Shown here: positions 7,904 to 17,791 of the stretch, piece after piece
Layout of the letters: each line of letters opens with the position of its first letter
Position numbering within the stretch: the stretch's first letter is position 1
Origin: an uncultured Roseburia sp.
GTDB taxonomy: Bacteria; Bacillota; Clostridia; Lachnospirales; Lachnospiraceae
DNA length: 64,000 nt
Assembly: GCA_947647505.1 (NCBI GenBank)
Contig: CANSKO010000011.1
Location: forward strand, 1 to 64,000
Reading direction: 5' to 3'
Program-made: the position numbers and the translations under genes
The notes under the pieces: model-generated
What the model was told of the DNA's origin: nothing
The model's database searches: none
Seen by the model: the letters and a program-made list of their open reading frames with translations, nothing else

Positions 7904-9328
7904 ATGAAGAGCAGGAAAATGAGAGGTATGCGGCGTATTGCAGCGGCTGTCGTTGCATTTGCGCTGCTTTTAGCGATGCAGGGAACGGCTGCGCGGGCAG
8001 AAACGGTGAGACGAACAGATGAGGCAGACAGCGCGAAAGCGGCGGATGCAGAAAACAGGACGCCGACAAATCCGGTGCACCATTGTACGAAGCGGAATGA
8101 CGGGTCGGATAAGACGGACTTTAGCTATGTGTATTTTGGAAACTATCCACAGACAGAAGTCATGGGAAGCACGCTGACGGAAGCGATTACAGGAGCCTCG
8201 TATGACGCGAATGGAGATGCGTGGGTGAATGGGACAAAGTACCGCAGGATCAGTAAAAGCGATACAAACTATGATGGCTATTTTGGAGACAGCGCCTATC
8301 GCTATTTCAGATGGGAGCAGATAAAATGGCGCGTGCTGGAGAATGACGGAAGTGCGCTGTTTGTCATGGCGGACAAGGGGTTGGACTGTAAGAATTATCA
8401 TGATCCGGGAGATTCCATAACATGGGAAGGCTGTACGATTCGGAAGTGGTTGAACAACGACTTTTATAGAATGGCGCTTAACAGTGGCGAACAGGGAGCG
8501 GTTGTAGAGCGGACGATCGTAAATGACGATAATCCGAAATATGGTACGGAGGGCGGCAATGATACAGAGGATAAGGTGTACCTGCTTTCTATCTCAGAAG
8601 CAACGAATCCGGCATATGGATTTTGCGAAGGTCATTCTGTAGATTCGGTTAGCCGAAGAGTAAAAGCAAGTGATTATGCGCATGCAAGAGGGAGCATTAT
8701 AGACACAAGTACAGGTTACGAGGGCAACTGCTGGTGGGGACTGCGCTCTCCGGGCGACTACACGTTTACTGCTGCGGTTGTCACTTCCTACCACGGCATC
8801 CCTGGCTATGGCACAGAGGTCAGCGTCGCTAATTATGCGTGTGTGCCAGTCTTACATATCAGTCTGTCATCGGATCTCTGGACGCCGGCAGAGGGACCTG
8901 CATCTCCCAATCCGGACGAAGGAGATTCGCCATCTGACGGGGACACTGTTAAACCGCCCGTTCCGCAGCCATCTGACGGCGCACCCTCTGGCGTCACAGG
9001 TACGGATGGAGGAAACGCGCAGACTGACGCGCCAAAAGCGACGGCGTTGCAGGGAAAAATCAAATCCCGGAAAAAAGGCGTCCAGATCAAATGGAAAAAG
9101 CAGCCTGACGCGGCAGGGTATCAGATTCAGATCGCAGGAAACAAAGCGTTTCCGAAAAAAGGCACGATCACAAAAACCGTGAAGAAGCCGTCTGTGACAA
9201 AGCTTACGGTTGGAAAGCTAAAGCCCGGCAGGAAATACTACATCAGAATCCGAACGTATCAGACGGTAAATGGGAAAACCGTATATTCCGCATGGTCAAA
9301 AGCCAAAAGCGCGGTAACGGGAAAATAG
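7904..9328 (+). CDS. Secreted DUF6273 protein with C-terminal fibronectin type III domain
   Basis: About 474 residues. A signal peptide (KSRKMRGMRRIAAAVVAFAL, cleavage near ARA-E) is followed by a DUF6273-type domain at about residues 65-325, containing WEQIKWRVLE, the TIRKWLNNDF segment and a WWGLRSPG motif. Then comes a Pro/Ser/Asp-rich linker and a Lys-rich fibronectin type III domain from about residue 378 to the end (IKWKKQPDAAGYQIQ, YYIRIRTYQ, YSAWSK). There is no sortase motif at the end, so the protein is probably released or held by charge. The ATG at 7904 fits the signal peptide and has AGGGAG 6 bases upstream; ATG 7874 with AAGGAG is an alternative. Such proteins are common, function unknown, on Lachnospiraceae cell surfaces. 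Confidence 0.82.
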   Translation: MKSRKMRGMRRIAAAVVAFALLLAMQGTAARAETVRRTDEADSAKAADAENRTPTNPVHHCTKRNDGSDKTDFSYVYFGNYPQTEVMGSTLTEAITGASYDANGDAWVNGTKYRRISKSDTNYDGYFGDSAYRYFRWEQIKWRVLENDGSALFVMADKGLDCKNYHDPGDSITWEGCTIRKWLNNDFYRMALNSGEQGAVVERTIVNDDNPKYGTEGGNDTEDKVYLLSISEATNPAYGFCEGHSVDSVSRRVKASDYAHARGSIIDTSTGYEGNCWWGLRSPGDYTFTAAVVTSYHGIPGYGTEVSVANYACVPVLHISLSSDLWTPAEGPASPNPDEGDSPSDGDTVKPPVPQPSDGAPSGVTGTDGGNAQTDAPKATALQGKIKSRKKGVQIKWKKQPDAAGYQIQIAGNKAFPKKGTITKTVKKPSVTKLTVGKLKPGRKYYIRIRTYQTVNGKTVYSAWSKAKSAVTGK

Positions 9329-9358
9329 TGCAGGACTGCGTTTTTTGTCACGCTCCGG

Positions 9359-9387
9359 TTGATTCTTTCTGCCTGATATGGTAAAAT
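9359..9387 (+). promoter_or_regulatory. Probable SigA promoter for the 9433-17791 operon
   Basis: TTGATT at 9359-9364 and TAAAAT at 9382-9387 are separated by exactly 17 bases. The -10 box lies in the loop of an imperfect hairpin at 9367-9399 (TTCTGCCTGATA with TATCAGACAGAA, one mismatch), which could affect activity or be incidental. Confidence 0.5.
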
Positions 9388-9432
9388 TATCAGACAGAAA
9401 ACACAGGCAGAACAAATGGAAAAGGTGTCAGA

Positions 9433-10662
9433 TTGAAAACAGTCATTGTGATCGGCGGCGGCGCGTCCGGGATGATGGCGGCCGTTGCGGCGGCGCGTCA
9501 TGGAGCGGCCGTTACGATTTTAGAGCATACGGACAGGGTCGGCAGAAAGCTGCTTTCGACCGGAAACGGAAAATGTAATTACACCAATCAAAAGCAGGGC
9601 CTACGCTTTTACCGGGGCGAAGACCCTGCCTTTGTATTGCCTGTTCTAAAGCAGTTTGACGCGGAGCGGACGATGGCGTTTTTCAGAGAGCTTGGTATTG
9701 TGGCGAAAGAACGAAACGGTTTTATCTATCCGGCAAGCGGACAGGCGTCCTCCGTACTGGACGTTTTGCGCATGGAGCTGCGGCGGATGGGCGTTACGGT
9801 TGTAACGGGGTGTGCGCCGCTTGCGGTAAAGCGGAATGCGGACGGCTTTTGGATTTCGGCGGCGGATGGGAAGGCCTATGCTTCGGATAGCTGCATTTTT
9901 GCCTGCGGCGGGCTGGCATTTCCCAAATCCGGCAGCGACGGAAGCGCGTTTTCTTTGCTGAAATCGCTGGGACATAGCTTTACGCCGGTTGCGCCGGCGC
10001 TGGTCCAGATGACGGCAAAGCAGTCGTTTTTTAAATCGATTGCAGGAGTTCGTGCAGACGCTGCGGTGCATTTATGGATTGGTGGCAAATGGATTTGCTC
10101 AGAGCGGGGAGAAGTGCAGATGACAAAAGACGGCATTTCCGGCATTCCATCGTTTCAGGTCAGCCGTTACGCATCGTATGCCCTGCAGGAAGGGCGGCGC
10201 GTACAGGCGGAGCTGGATTTTGCGCCCGACTGGTCCAAAGAAGCGCTGCAGGAGGAGCTGCTTGCCCGTTTTCATCGAGACGACGGCAAGACGGCGGGGG
10301 AAGCGCTGGTCGGATTTTTTCCGGGGAAACTGATTCCGGTCGTTTTGAAAGAATGTCGGATTGCGCTGCATGATCCGGCGCAGGACGTTTGCAAAGAAGC
10401 GATCGGGACGCTTGCCGGTCTGTTAAAGCGGATGCGCATTGACATTACCGGGACGGCAGGCTTTGACAAAGCGCAGACGACGGCCGGCGGCCTGCGCACT
10501 GACGAGTTTTTGCCGCAGACGCTGGAATCCAGACGGGTGCGCGGATTGTATGCCGCGGGGGAGGTTCTGGACGTGGACGGCATGTGCGGCGGCTACAATT
10601 TGCAGTGGGCGTGGTCGTCCGGGTACGTTGCCGGCATGCACGCCGCAAAGGAGGACGTATGA
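9433..10662 (+). CDS. HI0933/YhiN-family (BaiN-like) flavoprotein
   Basis: A 409-residue NAD(P)/FAD-dependent oxidoreductase of the HI0933 family. The N-terminal dinucleotide-binding fold is clear: VIVIGGGASGMMAA at residues 4-17, then the acidic strand end ILEH and the family-specific RKLLSTGNGKCNYTN. The C-terminal FAD segment GLYAAGEVLDVDGMCGGYN is also present. BaiN of Clostridium scindens, a bile-acid-related reductase, belongs to this family, but most members have no known substrate and the match is at family level only. The start is TTG at 9433. The stop overlaps the next start as ATGA. Confidence 0.85.
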   Translation: MKTVIVIGGGASGMMAAVAAARHGAAVTILEHTDRVGRKLLSTGNGKCNYTNQKQGLRFYRGEDPAFVLPVLKQFDAERTMAFFRELGIVAKERNGFIYPASGQASSVLDVLRMELRRMGVTVVTGCAPLAVKRNADGFWISAADGKAYASDSCIFACGGLAFPKSGSDGSAFSLLKSLGHSFTPVAPALVQMTAKQSFFKSIAGVRADAAVHLWIGGKWICSERGEVQMTKDGISGIPSFQVSRYASYALQEGRRVQAELDFAPDWSKEALQEELLARFHRDDGKTAGEALVGFFPGKLIPVVLKECRIALHDPAQDVCKEAIGTLAGLLKRMRIDITGTAGFDKAQTTAGGLRTDEFLPQTLESRRVRGLYAAGEVLDVDGMCGGYNLQWAWSSGYVAGMHAAKEDV

Positions 10663-12257
10663 TACAGGTGCAGCAGCTTTCGCTTCCCGTTACGCATACC
10701 CAAAAAGAGCTGGAAGAGAAGATTTGCAAAACGCTTCGCATAAAAAGAGAGCAGATTTTCGATTACCGGATTGCGCGGCAGTCGATTGACGCGCGCAAAA
10801 AGAAGGACATCCGCTATCGCTATACGATTGAACTGGATACGGCGTCCGATCAGAAGATTGTAAACCGGCTGCATCACGATACGGTCCGGTATCTGGAAAA
10901 GAAATGCTATTCTTTTTCCGTTACCGGAACGAAGCGGATGCGGCATCGTCCGGTGATCGTTGGAAGCGGCCCTGCCGGGCTGTTCTGCGCCTATCTTCTG
11001 GCAGAGCACGGGTACGCGCCGATTGTGCTGGAGCGCGGCAGGACGGTAGAGCGGCGGAGCATGGACGTGGCGCGCTTTTTTCAGGACGGCGTGTTGGATG
11101 AAACGTCGAACGTGCAGTTTGGCGAGGGCGGCGCGGGCACGTTTTCCGACGGAAAATTAAACACGCTCGTCAAAGACGCATGCGGGCGCAGCCAGAAGGC
11201 GCTTTCCATTTTTGTCGCGCACGGCGCGCCGAAGGAAATTCTTTACGAAGCGAAACCGCATATCGGAACGGACCGTTTTACGTCCATCCTTCCTTCCATC
11301 CGCAGCAAAATCACGGCAATGGGAGGCTCGTTTTTGTTTGAAAGCTGCATGACGGATTTAAACATTCAAAATGGCGCGCTGCGTGCCGTTGAGATCAATC
11401 ACAAAGACTGGCTGGACGCCGACGTTTTGATACCTGCTATCGGGCACAGCGCAAGAGATACGTTTGCCATGCTGCATGCCCGCAGCGTTCCGATGGAGGC
11501 GAAAGCGTTTGCCGTCGGGCTTCGGATTGAGCATCCACAGGAGATGATCAGTCAGAGCCAGTATGGAGCGATGGCGGTCCATCTGCCGCCGGCGCCGTAT
11601 AAAGTGACGGCGAAGGGGACGGATGGCAGGGGCGTATATTCGTTTTGCATGTGTCCCGGCGGATATGTCGTCAATGCGTCTTCCGAATGCGAAAGACTGG
11701 CCGTAAACGGCATGAGCTTTTCCAGACGGGACGGCGTCAATGCCAACAGCGCGATTATCGTTTCGGTTACGCCAGAAGACTTTGCGCAGGAAGGGCCGCT
11801 TGGCGGCGTTGCGTTTCAAAGAGAGCTGGAAGAGCGGGCGTACCGCCTGTGCGATGGCGCCATACCGCAGCAGCTTTACGGGGATTTTAAACGCAAGAAG
11901 CCAAGCGTCGCTTATGGCGCAGTAGCGTCCGCCACCTGCGGCAGAGCGCAGCCTGGCCCGGTGCATCGTCTCTTAAACGATGCGCTGTATACATCGTTTT
12001 GTCTGGGAATGGAACAGTTTGCACGTAAAATACCGGGATTTGACCGGGAAGACGCCGTGCTCTCCGGTATAGAAAGCCGGACGTCATCGCCCATCCGCAT
12101 TCCAAGAGGCACAGATTTTCAGAGCGAAATCAAAGGCGTCTATCCCTGCGGAGAGGGCGCGGGCTATGCGGGCGGCATCTTATCGGCGGCGATGGACGGA
12201 ATGAAGGCGGCGGAAGCCATTGCAGCGGCTTACCGGCCCGACCGGTCAATCGGATAA
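10659..12257 (+). CDS. FAD-dependent dehydrogenase (COG2509 type)
   Basis: A 532-residue flavoprotein. A roughly 90-residue N-terminal extension (KELEEKICKTLRIKREQI) precedes the FAD-binding motif VIVGSGPAGLFCAYLLAEHG at about 106-125, and the block FGEGGAGTFSDGKLNT typical of this uncharacterised dehydrogenase family follows. Near the C-terminus, GVYPCGEGAGYAGGI closes the FAD site. The substrate is unknown. It is translationally coupled (ATGA) to the upstream HI0933-type flavoprotein and lies 18 bases before mutS, so it is probably in the same transcript. Confidence 0.85.
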   Translation: MIQVQQLSLPVTHTQKELEEKICKTLRIKREQIFDYRIARQSIDARKKKDIRYRYTIELDTASDQKIVNRLHHDTVRYLEKKCYSFSVTGTKRMRHRPVIVGSGPAGLFCAYLLAEHGYAPIVLERGRTVERRSMDVARFFQDGVLDETSNVQFGEGGAGTFSDGKLNTLVKDACGRSQKALSIFVAHGAPKEILYEAKPHIGTDRFTSILPSIRSKITAMGGSFLFESCMTDLNIQNGALRAVEINHKDWLDADVLIPAIGHSARDTFAMLHARSVPMEAKAFAVGLRIEHPQEMISQSQYGAMAVHLPPAPYKVTAKGTDGRGVYSFCMCPGGYVVNASSECERLAVNGMSFSRRDGVNANSAIIVSVTPEDFAQEGPLGGVAFQRELEERAYRLCDGAIPQQLYGDFKRKKPSVAYGAVASATCGRAQPGPVHRLLNDALYTSFCLGMEQFARKIPGFDREDAVLSGIESRTSSPIRIPRGTDFQSEIKGVYPCGEGAGYAGGILSAAMDGMKAAEAIAAAYRPDRSIG

Positions 12258-12275
12258 AGGGAAGGAAGAACGAAT

Positions 12276-14930
12276 TTGAGCGATTATTCACCAATGATGC
12301 AGCATTATCTGGATACAAAAAAAGAATACGACGACTGCATTTTGTTTTACCGGCTGGGCGACTTTTATGAAATGTTTTTTGAAGACGCCAAAACAGCTTC
12401 AAAGGAGCTGGAGCTGACGCTGACGCAGAAAAGCTGCGGCGCAAAGGAGCGCGCGCCCATGTGCGGCGTGCCGTATCATGCCGCGGAGGGCTATCTGAAT
12501 AAGCTGGTCAATAAAGGCTACAAGGTCGCGATCTGCGAGCAGATGGAAGACCCAAAGACGGCGAAAGGCATCGTAAAGCGGGAAGTCATTCGCGTCGTTA
12601 CGCCCGGCACGAATACGGACAGCCAGGCGCTGGACGAATCCAGAAATAATTATCTGATGTGCATTGTCTGCATGGCGGATCAGTTTGGCGTTTCGATCGC
12701 AGACGTAAGTACAGGCGATTATTTTGTAACGGAGACGGAGACGGAAGCGAAGCTGATGGATGAAATCTGCAAATACAGCCCGGCGGAAATCGTCTGCAAC
12801 GAGTCTTTTTTTGTGAGCGGACTGGATTTCGAAGAGATGAAGCATCGGCTGCATATCTGCATACATGCGCTGGACGCCTGGTATTTTGGAGAGGAAACGG
12901 CCATCGGGACGCTCAAAGAGCATTTCCATCTGCACAGCTTAGACGGCGTTGGCCTTTCGGATTTCCCCTGCGGCGCTGTCGCGGCCGGCGCCCTTTTGCG
13001 CTATCTTTATGATACGCAGAAAAATTCGCTGTCCCATATGACGACGATTCGCCCGTATGCGACCGGAAATTATATGTTGATCGACAGCTCTACAAGGCGC
13101 AATCTCGAGCTTGTGGAAACGCTGCGGGAAAAGGCAAAGCGCGGTTCCCTTTTGTGGGTTTTGGATAAGACGAAGACGGCAATGGGCGCGCGTATGCTCC
13201 GTTCTTATATTGAGCAGCCGCTGATTGAAAAAAAGCAGATTGAAAAGCGGATTCTGGCAGTGGAGGAGTTAAGCGGCAATCTGATGGCGAGAGAGGAACT
13301 GCGGGAATACTTAAACCCGATTTACGATCTGGAACGGCTGATGGCGCGCATTACGTACCAGTCCGCAAGCCCGAGGGATTTGATTGCCTTTAAAAACTCC
13401 ATCCGCATGCTGCCTCTGATTCAGCAGCTTCTGCATCAATTTTCTTCTCCGCTGCTTTCCGGCATCGCAGAGGGCTTTGACGCGCTGGAAGATATCTTTC
13501 ATACGATTGAAACGGCGATCGCGGAAGAAGCGCCTTTGCTTTTGCATGACGGCGGCATTATAAAAGAAGGGTATCATCCGCAGGTGGATGAGCTGAAGCG
13601 GGCCAGGACGGAAGGCAAGACATGGCTTGCGAATCTGGAAGCGAAAGAACGGGAGCAGACCGGAATCAAAAACCTGAAAATCAAATATAACAAAATTTTC
13701 GGCTATTATCTGGAAGTGACCAATTCATACAAAGATCTTGTGCCCGATTATTTTACAAGAAAGCAGACGATGGCAAATGCGGAGCGCTATGTGACGCCGG
13801 AATTAAAGGAGCTGGAGCAGATTATTCTGGGCGCGGAAGACAAGCTGACGGTTCTGGAATATGAGCTGTTTTGTTCTGTCCGAAAAGCGATTGCAAACGA
13901 AGCGCACCGCATTCAAAAGACGGCAAAGTCCATTGCAAAGCTGGACGTTTTCGCCTCGTTTGCCCATGTCGCGCAGCAAAACGGCTACTGTAAGCCGAAG
14001 CTGAATGAAAAGGGCGTAATCGACATCAAAGGCGGCCGCCATCCGGTCGTAGAGCAGATGCTTTCCAATGATATGTTTATCCGCAATGACACAAGCTTAA
14101 ACAACAGCAGACAGCGCATTTCCATTATTACAGGCCCTAATATGGCAGGAAAATCGACGTACATGCGTCAGAGCGCGCTGATCGTGCTGATGGCGCAGAT
14201 TGGAAGCTTCGTCCCGGCCGACTCCGCTAACATCGGCATTGTGGACCGGATTTTTACCCGCGTCGGCGCGTCGGACGATCTGGCGAGCGGACAGAGCACG
14301 TTTATGGTAGAGATGACGGAGGTGGCGAATATTTTAAGAAATGCTACGGCAAATTCACTGCTTGTTCTGGATGAAATTGGCCGTGGGACGAGCACGTTTG
14401 ACGGCTTAAGCATTGCGTGGGCCGTTGTGGAGCATATCAGCAACCCAAAGCTTCTGGGCGCAAAAACGCTGTTTGCCACGCATTATCATGAGCTGACGGA
14501 GCTGGAAGGAAAGCTTGACAATGTCAATAATTACTGCATCGCCGTCAAAGAAAAGGGCGATGATATTGTATTTTTACGGAAAATCGTGCCCGGCGGCGCG
14601 GATAAAAGCTATGGCATTCAGGTGGCGAAGCTTGCGGGACTGCCGGAATCCGTTTTAAAGCGCGCCAGAGAAATCGTAGAGGAATTAAGCGCAAACGATA
14701 TATCGGATTTTGCCAAAAACATTTGCGTGGACGCTCCTTCCCGAAAGAAGAAAGCGGCTCCGGACGAAGTCGATCTGACGCAGATGTCGCTGTTTGACAC
14801 GGTAAAGGACGACGACATTATTGCAGAACTAAGAGGCATCGACATCAGCCATCTGACGCCGATTGAGGCGATGAACCGGCTGTATGAATTGCAGAATAAG
14901 GTCAGAAACCGGTGGCAGGGGAGGGAATGA
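12276..14930 (+). CDS. mutS: DNA mismatch repair ATPase MutS
   Basis: The 884-residue mismatch sensor. The N-terminal F-x-E mismatch-reading motif is present in RLGDFYEMFF (Phe30-Tyr-Glu32), the connector, lever and clamp regions follow, and Walker A GPNMAGKST starts at residue 620. The signature DLASGQSTFMVEM and Walker B LLVLDEIGRGTS are intact, as is the His of TLFATHYHEL. The length is normal for MutS1. The start is TTG at 12276, preceded by GGAAGAA. MutL follows, so both recognition and coupling proteins are encoded together. Confidence 0.97.
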   Translation: MSDYSPMMQHYLDTKKEYDDCILFYRLGDFYEMFFEDAKTASKELELTLTQKSCGAKERAPMCGVPYHAAEGYLNKLVNKGYKVAICEQMEDPKTAKGIVKREVIRVVTPGTNTDSQALDESRNNYLMCIVCMADQFGVSIADVSTGDYFVTETETEAKLMDEICKYSPAEIVCNESFFVSGLDFEEMKHRLHICIHALDAWYFGEETAIGTLKEHFHLHSLDGVGLSDFPCGAVAAGALLRYLYDTQKNSLSHMTTIRPYATGNYMLIDSSTRRNLELVETLREKAKRGSLLWVLDKTKTAMGARMLRSYIEQPLIEKKQIEKRILAVEELSGNLMAREELREYLNPIYDLERLMARITYQSASPRDLIAFKNSIRMLPLIQQLLHQFSSPLLSGIAEGFDALEDIFHTIETAIAEEAPLLLHDGGIIKEGYHPQVDELKRARTEGKTWLANLEAKEREQTGIKNLKIKYNKIFGYYLEVTNSYKDLVPDYFTRKQTMANAERYVTPELKELEQIILGAEDKLTVLEYELFCSVRKAIANEAHRIQKTAKSIAKLDVFASFAHVAQQNGYCKPKLNEKGVIDIKGGRHPVVEQMLSNDMFIRNDTSLNNSRQRISIITGPNMAGKSTYMRQSALIVLMAQIGSFVPADSANIGIVDRIFTRVGASDDLASGQSTFMVEMTEVANILRNATANSLLVLDEIGRGTSTFDGLSIAWAVVEHISNPKLLGAKTLFATHYHELTELEGKLDNVNNYCIAVKEKGDDIVFLRKIVPGGADKSYGIQVAKLAGLPESVLKRAREIVEELSANDISDFAKNICVDAPSRKKKAAPDEVDLTQMSLFDTVKDDDIIAELRGIDISHLTPIEAMNRLYELQNKVRNRWQGRE

Positions 14931-14931
14931 A

Positions 14932-16842
14932 ATGGCAGAGATCAGACTGCTTCATCAGGAAACCATCGATAAAATCGCGGCGGGAGAAGTCATCGAACGG
15001 CCGTCTTCCGTCGTCAAAGAGCTTGTGGAAAACGCGATGGACGCCGGCGCTGCGGCCATTACCGTCGAAATAAAAGACGGCGGCATTTCCCTGATCCGCG
15101 TAACGGACAATGGCTGCGGCATAGAAACGGATCAGGTGGAACGGGCGTTTCTGCGGCATTCCACCAGCAAGATTCGAACGGTGGAGGATCTGCTGTGCGT
15201 ATCATCGCTTGGATTTCGCGGAGAGGCGCTCTCAAGCATCGCCGCCATCGCGCAGGTGGAGCTGATTACCAAGACAGCGTCTGATCTGACGGGCGTCCGT
15301 TATGTGATCGAAGGCTCTGTAGAAAAAGAAAAAGAAGAAATCGGCGCGCCGGACGGGACGACGTTTCTCGTTCGCAACCTCTTTTACAATACGCCGGCCA
15401 GACTGAAATTTTTGAAAACAGCCCAGACGGAGGGCAGCGCAATTCATGCGCTCATGGAGCGTCTTGCATTATCCCGACCGGATATTTCGTTTAAGCTGAT
15501 CGTCAATCAGCAGATGAAGCTGCAAACATCGGGCAATTCCAATCCAAAAGACGTCATTTTTCAGATCTATGGCAGGGAAATTACAGCATCCTTGCTTTCA
15601 CTGGAAGAACAAAACGACGCATTTTCCGTGACCGGATGGATTGGAGAGCCTTTTGTGTCGAGAGGAAACCGGAATTTCGAACATTATTTTATCAACCGGC
15701 GCTATGTCAGAAGCAATCTGCTTGCAAAAAGCCTGGAGGAGGGCTATAAACCGTATCTGATGCAGCGGCAGTATCCGTTTTGCGTGCTGTATTTTACGTT
15801 TGACGGAGAGTGCATTGACGTCAACGTGCATCCGGCCAAAATGGAACTGCGTTTTGACCGGAACGAGGAAATCTGTCAGAAACTGTGCGCCTGCGTCAGA
15901 AAGAGGCTTGGGCAAAAAGAGCTTATTCCCTCCGTTTCCGTGGACAGAAAGGAAGCGAAAAAGAAACAGGCGCCGCCCGTTTTGCCCAAAGAACGTCTTC
16001 CGGAGCCGTTTGAAACGGAACGCCTGAAAAAATATCAAAAAGCCATTTGGCAATCGTCGCCCTATGAACCCAAATATCCCAATCGGCCGAAAGAGGCGGC
16101 CCTGACAGCACAGCCTGTGGCTGCGGCAGAGAACGCAGCGGCGGACAGCAGACGGCAGGAAGGAAAAGCGCCGGATGAAACAGCTGTTTTTCCTGCGCAG
16201 ACGACGCAGTCTTATGTGCAGGAGGAGTTACAATATGAGGGCAGATTTTTATCCAAAGAAGCAAGGAAGCGGCACAGCATACTTGGACAGCTTTTTGACA
16301 CGTACTGGCTTGTCGAATATGAGGAGAAGCTTTTTATCATTGATCAGCATGCCGCGCATGAAAAGGTGCTGTATGAGCAGACCGTCCGTTCCCTGAAAGA
16401 AAAGACGCAGACGACGCAGATGATATCGCCGCCTTTGATTTTGTCTCTGGATCTTCAGGAGGAAGAAGCGTATCATGCGCTAAAAGAACAGCTGTCTGCG
16501 TTTGGCTTTGAAATTGAGCCGTTTGGCGGACGGGAATACGCCGTTTGCGGCGTGCCCGGGAATTTCTTTCATCTGAACGCCAGAGAGATTCTGATGACGC
16601 TTCTGGACTCGTATGACGGAATCAAAAAGGACGACGCGCCTGCGCCTGTGCTGGAAAAAATCGCTTCCTTATCCTGCCGGGCAGCAGTAAAAGGAAGCCA
16701 TGCGATGCGCCGGCCGGAAGCGGAGGCGCTGATCGAAGCCCTGTTAGAACTGGAAAATCCATATTTTTGTCCGCATGGCAGGCCTGTCATCGTAGCAATG
16801 GACAAATACGAGCTCGAAAAAAAATTCAAAAGGATTGTGTAA
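14932..16842 (+). CDS. mutL: DNA mismatch repair endonuclease MutL
   Basis: A 636-residue GHKL ATPase. The N-terminal ATP site shows ELVENAMDAGA, TDNGCGI and GFRGEALSSI. The C-terminal domain retains the endonuclease motif DQHAAHEKVLYE (Asp471 onward) and CPHGRP at about 613, so this is the self-nicking type found in bacteria without MutH. A variable Pro/Ala/Gln linker (about 340-430) separates the halves. The ATG at 14932 overlaps nothing, and GGGGAGGG lies just upstream at about 14918-14926. miaA begins one base after the stop. Confidence 0.96.
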   Translation: MAEIRLLHQETIDKIAAGEVIERPSSVVKELVENAMDAGAAAITVEIKDGGISLIRVTDNGCGIETDQVERAFLRHSTSKIRTVEDLLCVSSLGFRGEALSSIAAIAQVELITKTASDLTGVRYVIEGSVEKEKEEIGAPDGTTFLVRNLFYNTPARLKFLKTAQTEGSAIHALMERLALSRPDISFKLIVNQQMKLQTSGNSNPKDVIFQIYGREITASLLSLEEQNDAFSVTGWIGEPFVSRGNRNFEHYFINRRYVRSNLLAKSLEEGYKPYLMQRQYPFCVLYFTFDGECIDVNVHPAKMELRFDRNEEICQKLCACVRKRLGQKELIPSVSVDRKEAKKKQAPPVLPKERLPEPFETERLKKYQKAIWQSSPYEPKYPNRPKEAALTAQPVAAAENAAADSRRQEGKAPDETAVFPAQTTQSYVQEELQYEGRFLSKEARKRHSILGQLFDTYWLVEYEEKLFIIDQHAAHEKVLYEQTVRSLKEKTQTTQMISPPLILSLDLQEEEAYHALKEQLSAFGFEIEPFGGREYAVCGVPGNFFHLNAREILMTLLDSYDGIKKDDAPAPVLEKIASLSCRAAVKGSHAMRRPEAEALIEALLELENPYFCPHGRPVIVAMDKYELEKKFKRIV

Positions 16843-16843
16843 A

Positions 16844-17791
16844 ATGAAGCCGCCGTTAATTATACTTGCCGGACCTACCGCCTCCGGAAAAACAGAATTA
16901 TCCTTAAAACTGGCGCGCGCCGTCGGCGGATCGATTGTTTCCGCGGATTCCATTCAGGTTTACCGCCATATGGACATTGGCTCCGCCAAAATAAAACCGG
17001 AAGAAATGCAGGGCATTCCACATTATCTGATCGACGTGCTGCATCCGAACGAGGAATTCAATGTCGTGCTGTTTCAGAAGCTTGCAAAACAGGCGATGGA
17101 TGAAATATACGCGCAGGGAAGAATCCCGATTCTCGTCGGGGGAACCGGGTTTTATATTCAGGCCGTGCTTTATGCAGTTGATTTTTCAAAAGAAAGCGGT
17201 TCTTCTGCCATACGAAGCGAATTGCAGGCCTATGCAAAAGAAAATGGAAACGCCGCGCTGCACAAACGGCTGGAAGCTGTGGACGCTGCGTCGGCAGACG
17301 CCATTCATCCCAACAATCAAAAGCGCGTTATCCGCGCGCTGGAATTTTATCTGCAAAACGGCTATCCGATTTCCAGGCATAATGCAGCGGAACGCCAGAA
17401 GGAGCCGTTTTATCAGTCTGCCTATTTTGTCTTAAACGACAGGCGGGAGCGCATCTATGCGCAGATTGAACGGCGCGTAGAGGAAATGCTGCAAAATGGG
17501 CTTTTAGAAGAGGTGAAGCGGCTAAAGGAGATGGGCTGTCACAAAGGCATGGCTTCGATGCAGGGGCTTGGCTACAAAGAGCTGTTGTCTTATCTGGACG
17601 GAGAACTGACGTATGAAGAAGCAGTCCGTCGCATCAAGCTGGATACGAGACATTTTGCAAAACGGCAGCTCACCTGGTTTGGCAGGGAAAAAGACGTAAT
17701 CTGGCTGCAAAAAGAAGCGTTTTCTTATGATACGGACCGCATGCTTTTTGCAATGCTTGCGACATTGAGAGAAAAGGAGATCCTCTTATGA
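16844..17791 (+). CDS. miaA: tRNA dimethylallyltransferase MiaA
   Basis: A 315-residue enzyme that adds the dimethylallyl group to N6 of A37 in tRNAs reading UNN codons. Walker A is GPTASGKTE (residues 9-17), followed by the DSIQVYRHMDIGSAK and GGTGFYIQAVLY family blocks. The C-terminal part keeps GLGYKEL and RHFAKRQLTWF, typical of MiaA. The ATG at 16844 is directly after the mutL stop, an arrangement common in Firmicutes and Proteobacteria alike. The stop overlaps the next start as ATGA. Confidence 0.95.
   Translation: MKPPLIILAGPTASGKTELSLKLARAVGGSIVSADSIQVYRHMDIGSAKIKPEEMQGIPHYLIDVLHPNEEFNVVLFQKLAKQAMDEIYAQGRIPILVGGTGFYIQAVLYAVDFSKESGSSAIRSELQAYAKENGNAALHKRLEAVDAASADAIHPNNQKRVIRALEFYLQNGYPISRHNAAERQKEPFYQSAYFVLNDRRERIYAQIERRVEEMLQNGLLEEVKRLKEMGCHKGMASMQGLGYKELLSYLDGELTYEEAVRRIKLDTRHFAKRQLTWFGREKDVIWLQKEAFSYDTDRMLFAMLATLREKEILL

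Noticed and set aside
9329-9358. An intrinsic terminator after the DUF6273 gene (GCAG-GA-CTGC then GTTTTTTG)
   Set aside because: The stem is only 4 bp with a 2-base loop, which cannot form as written.
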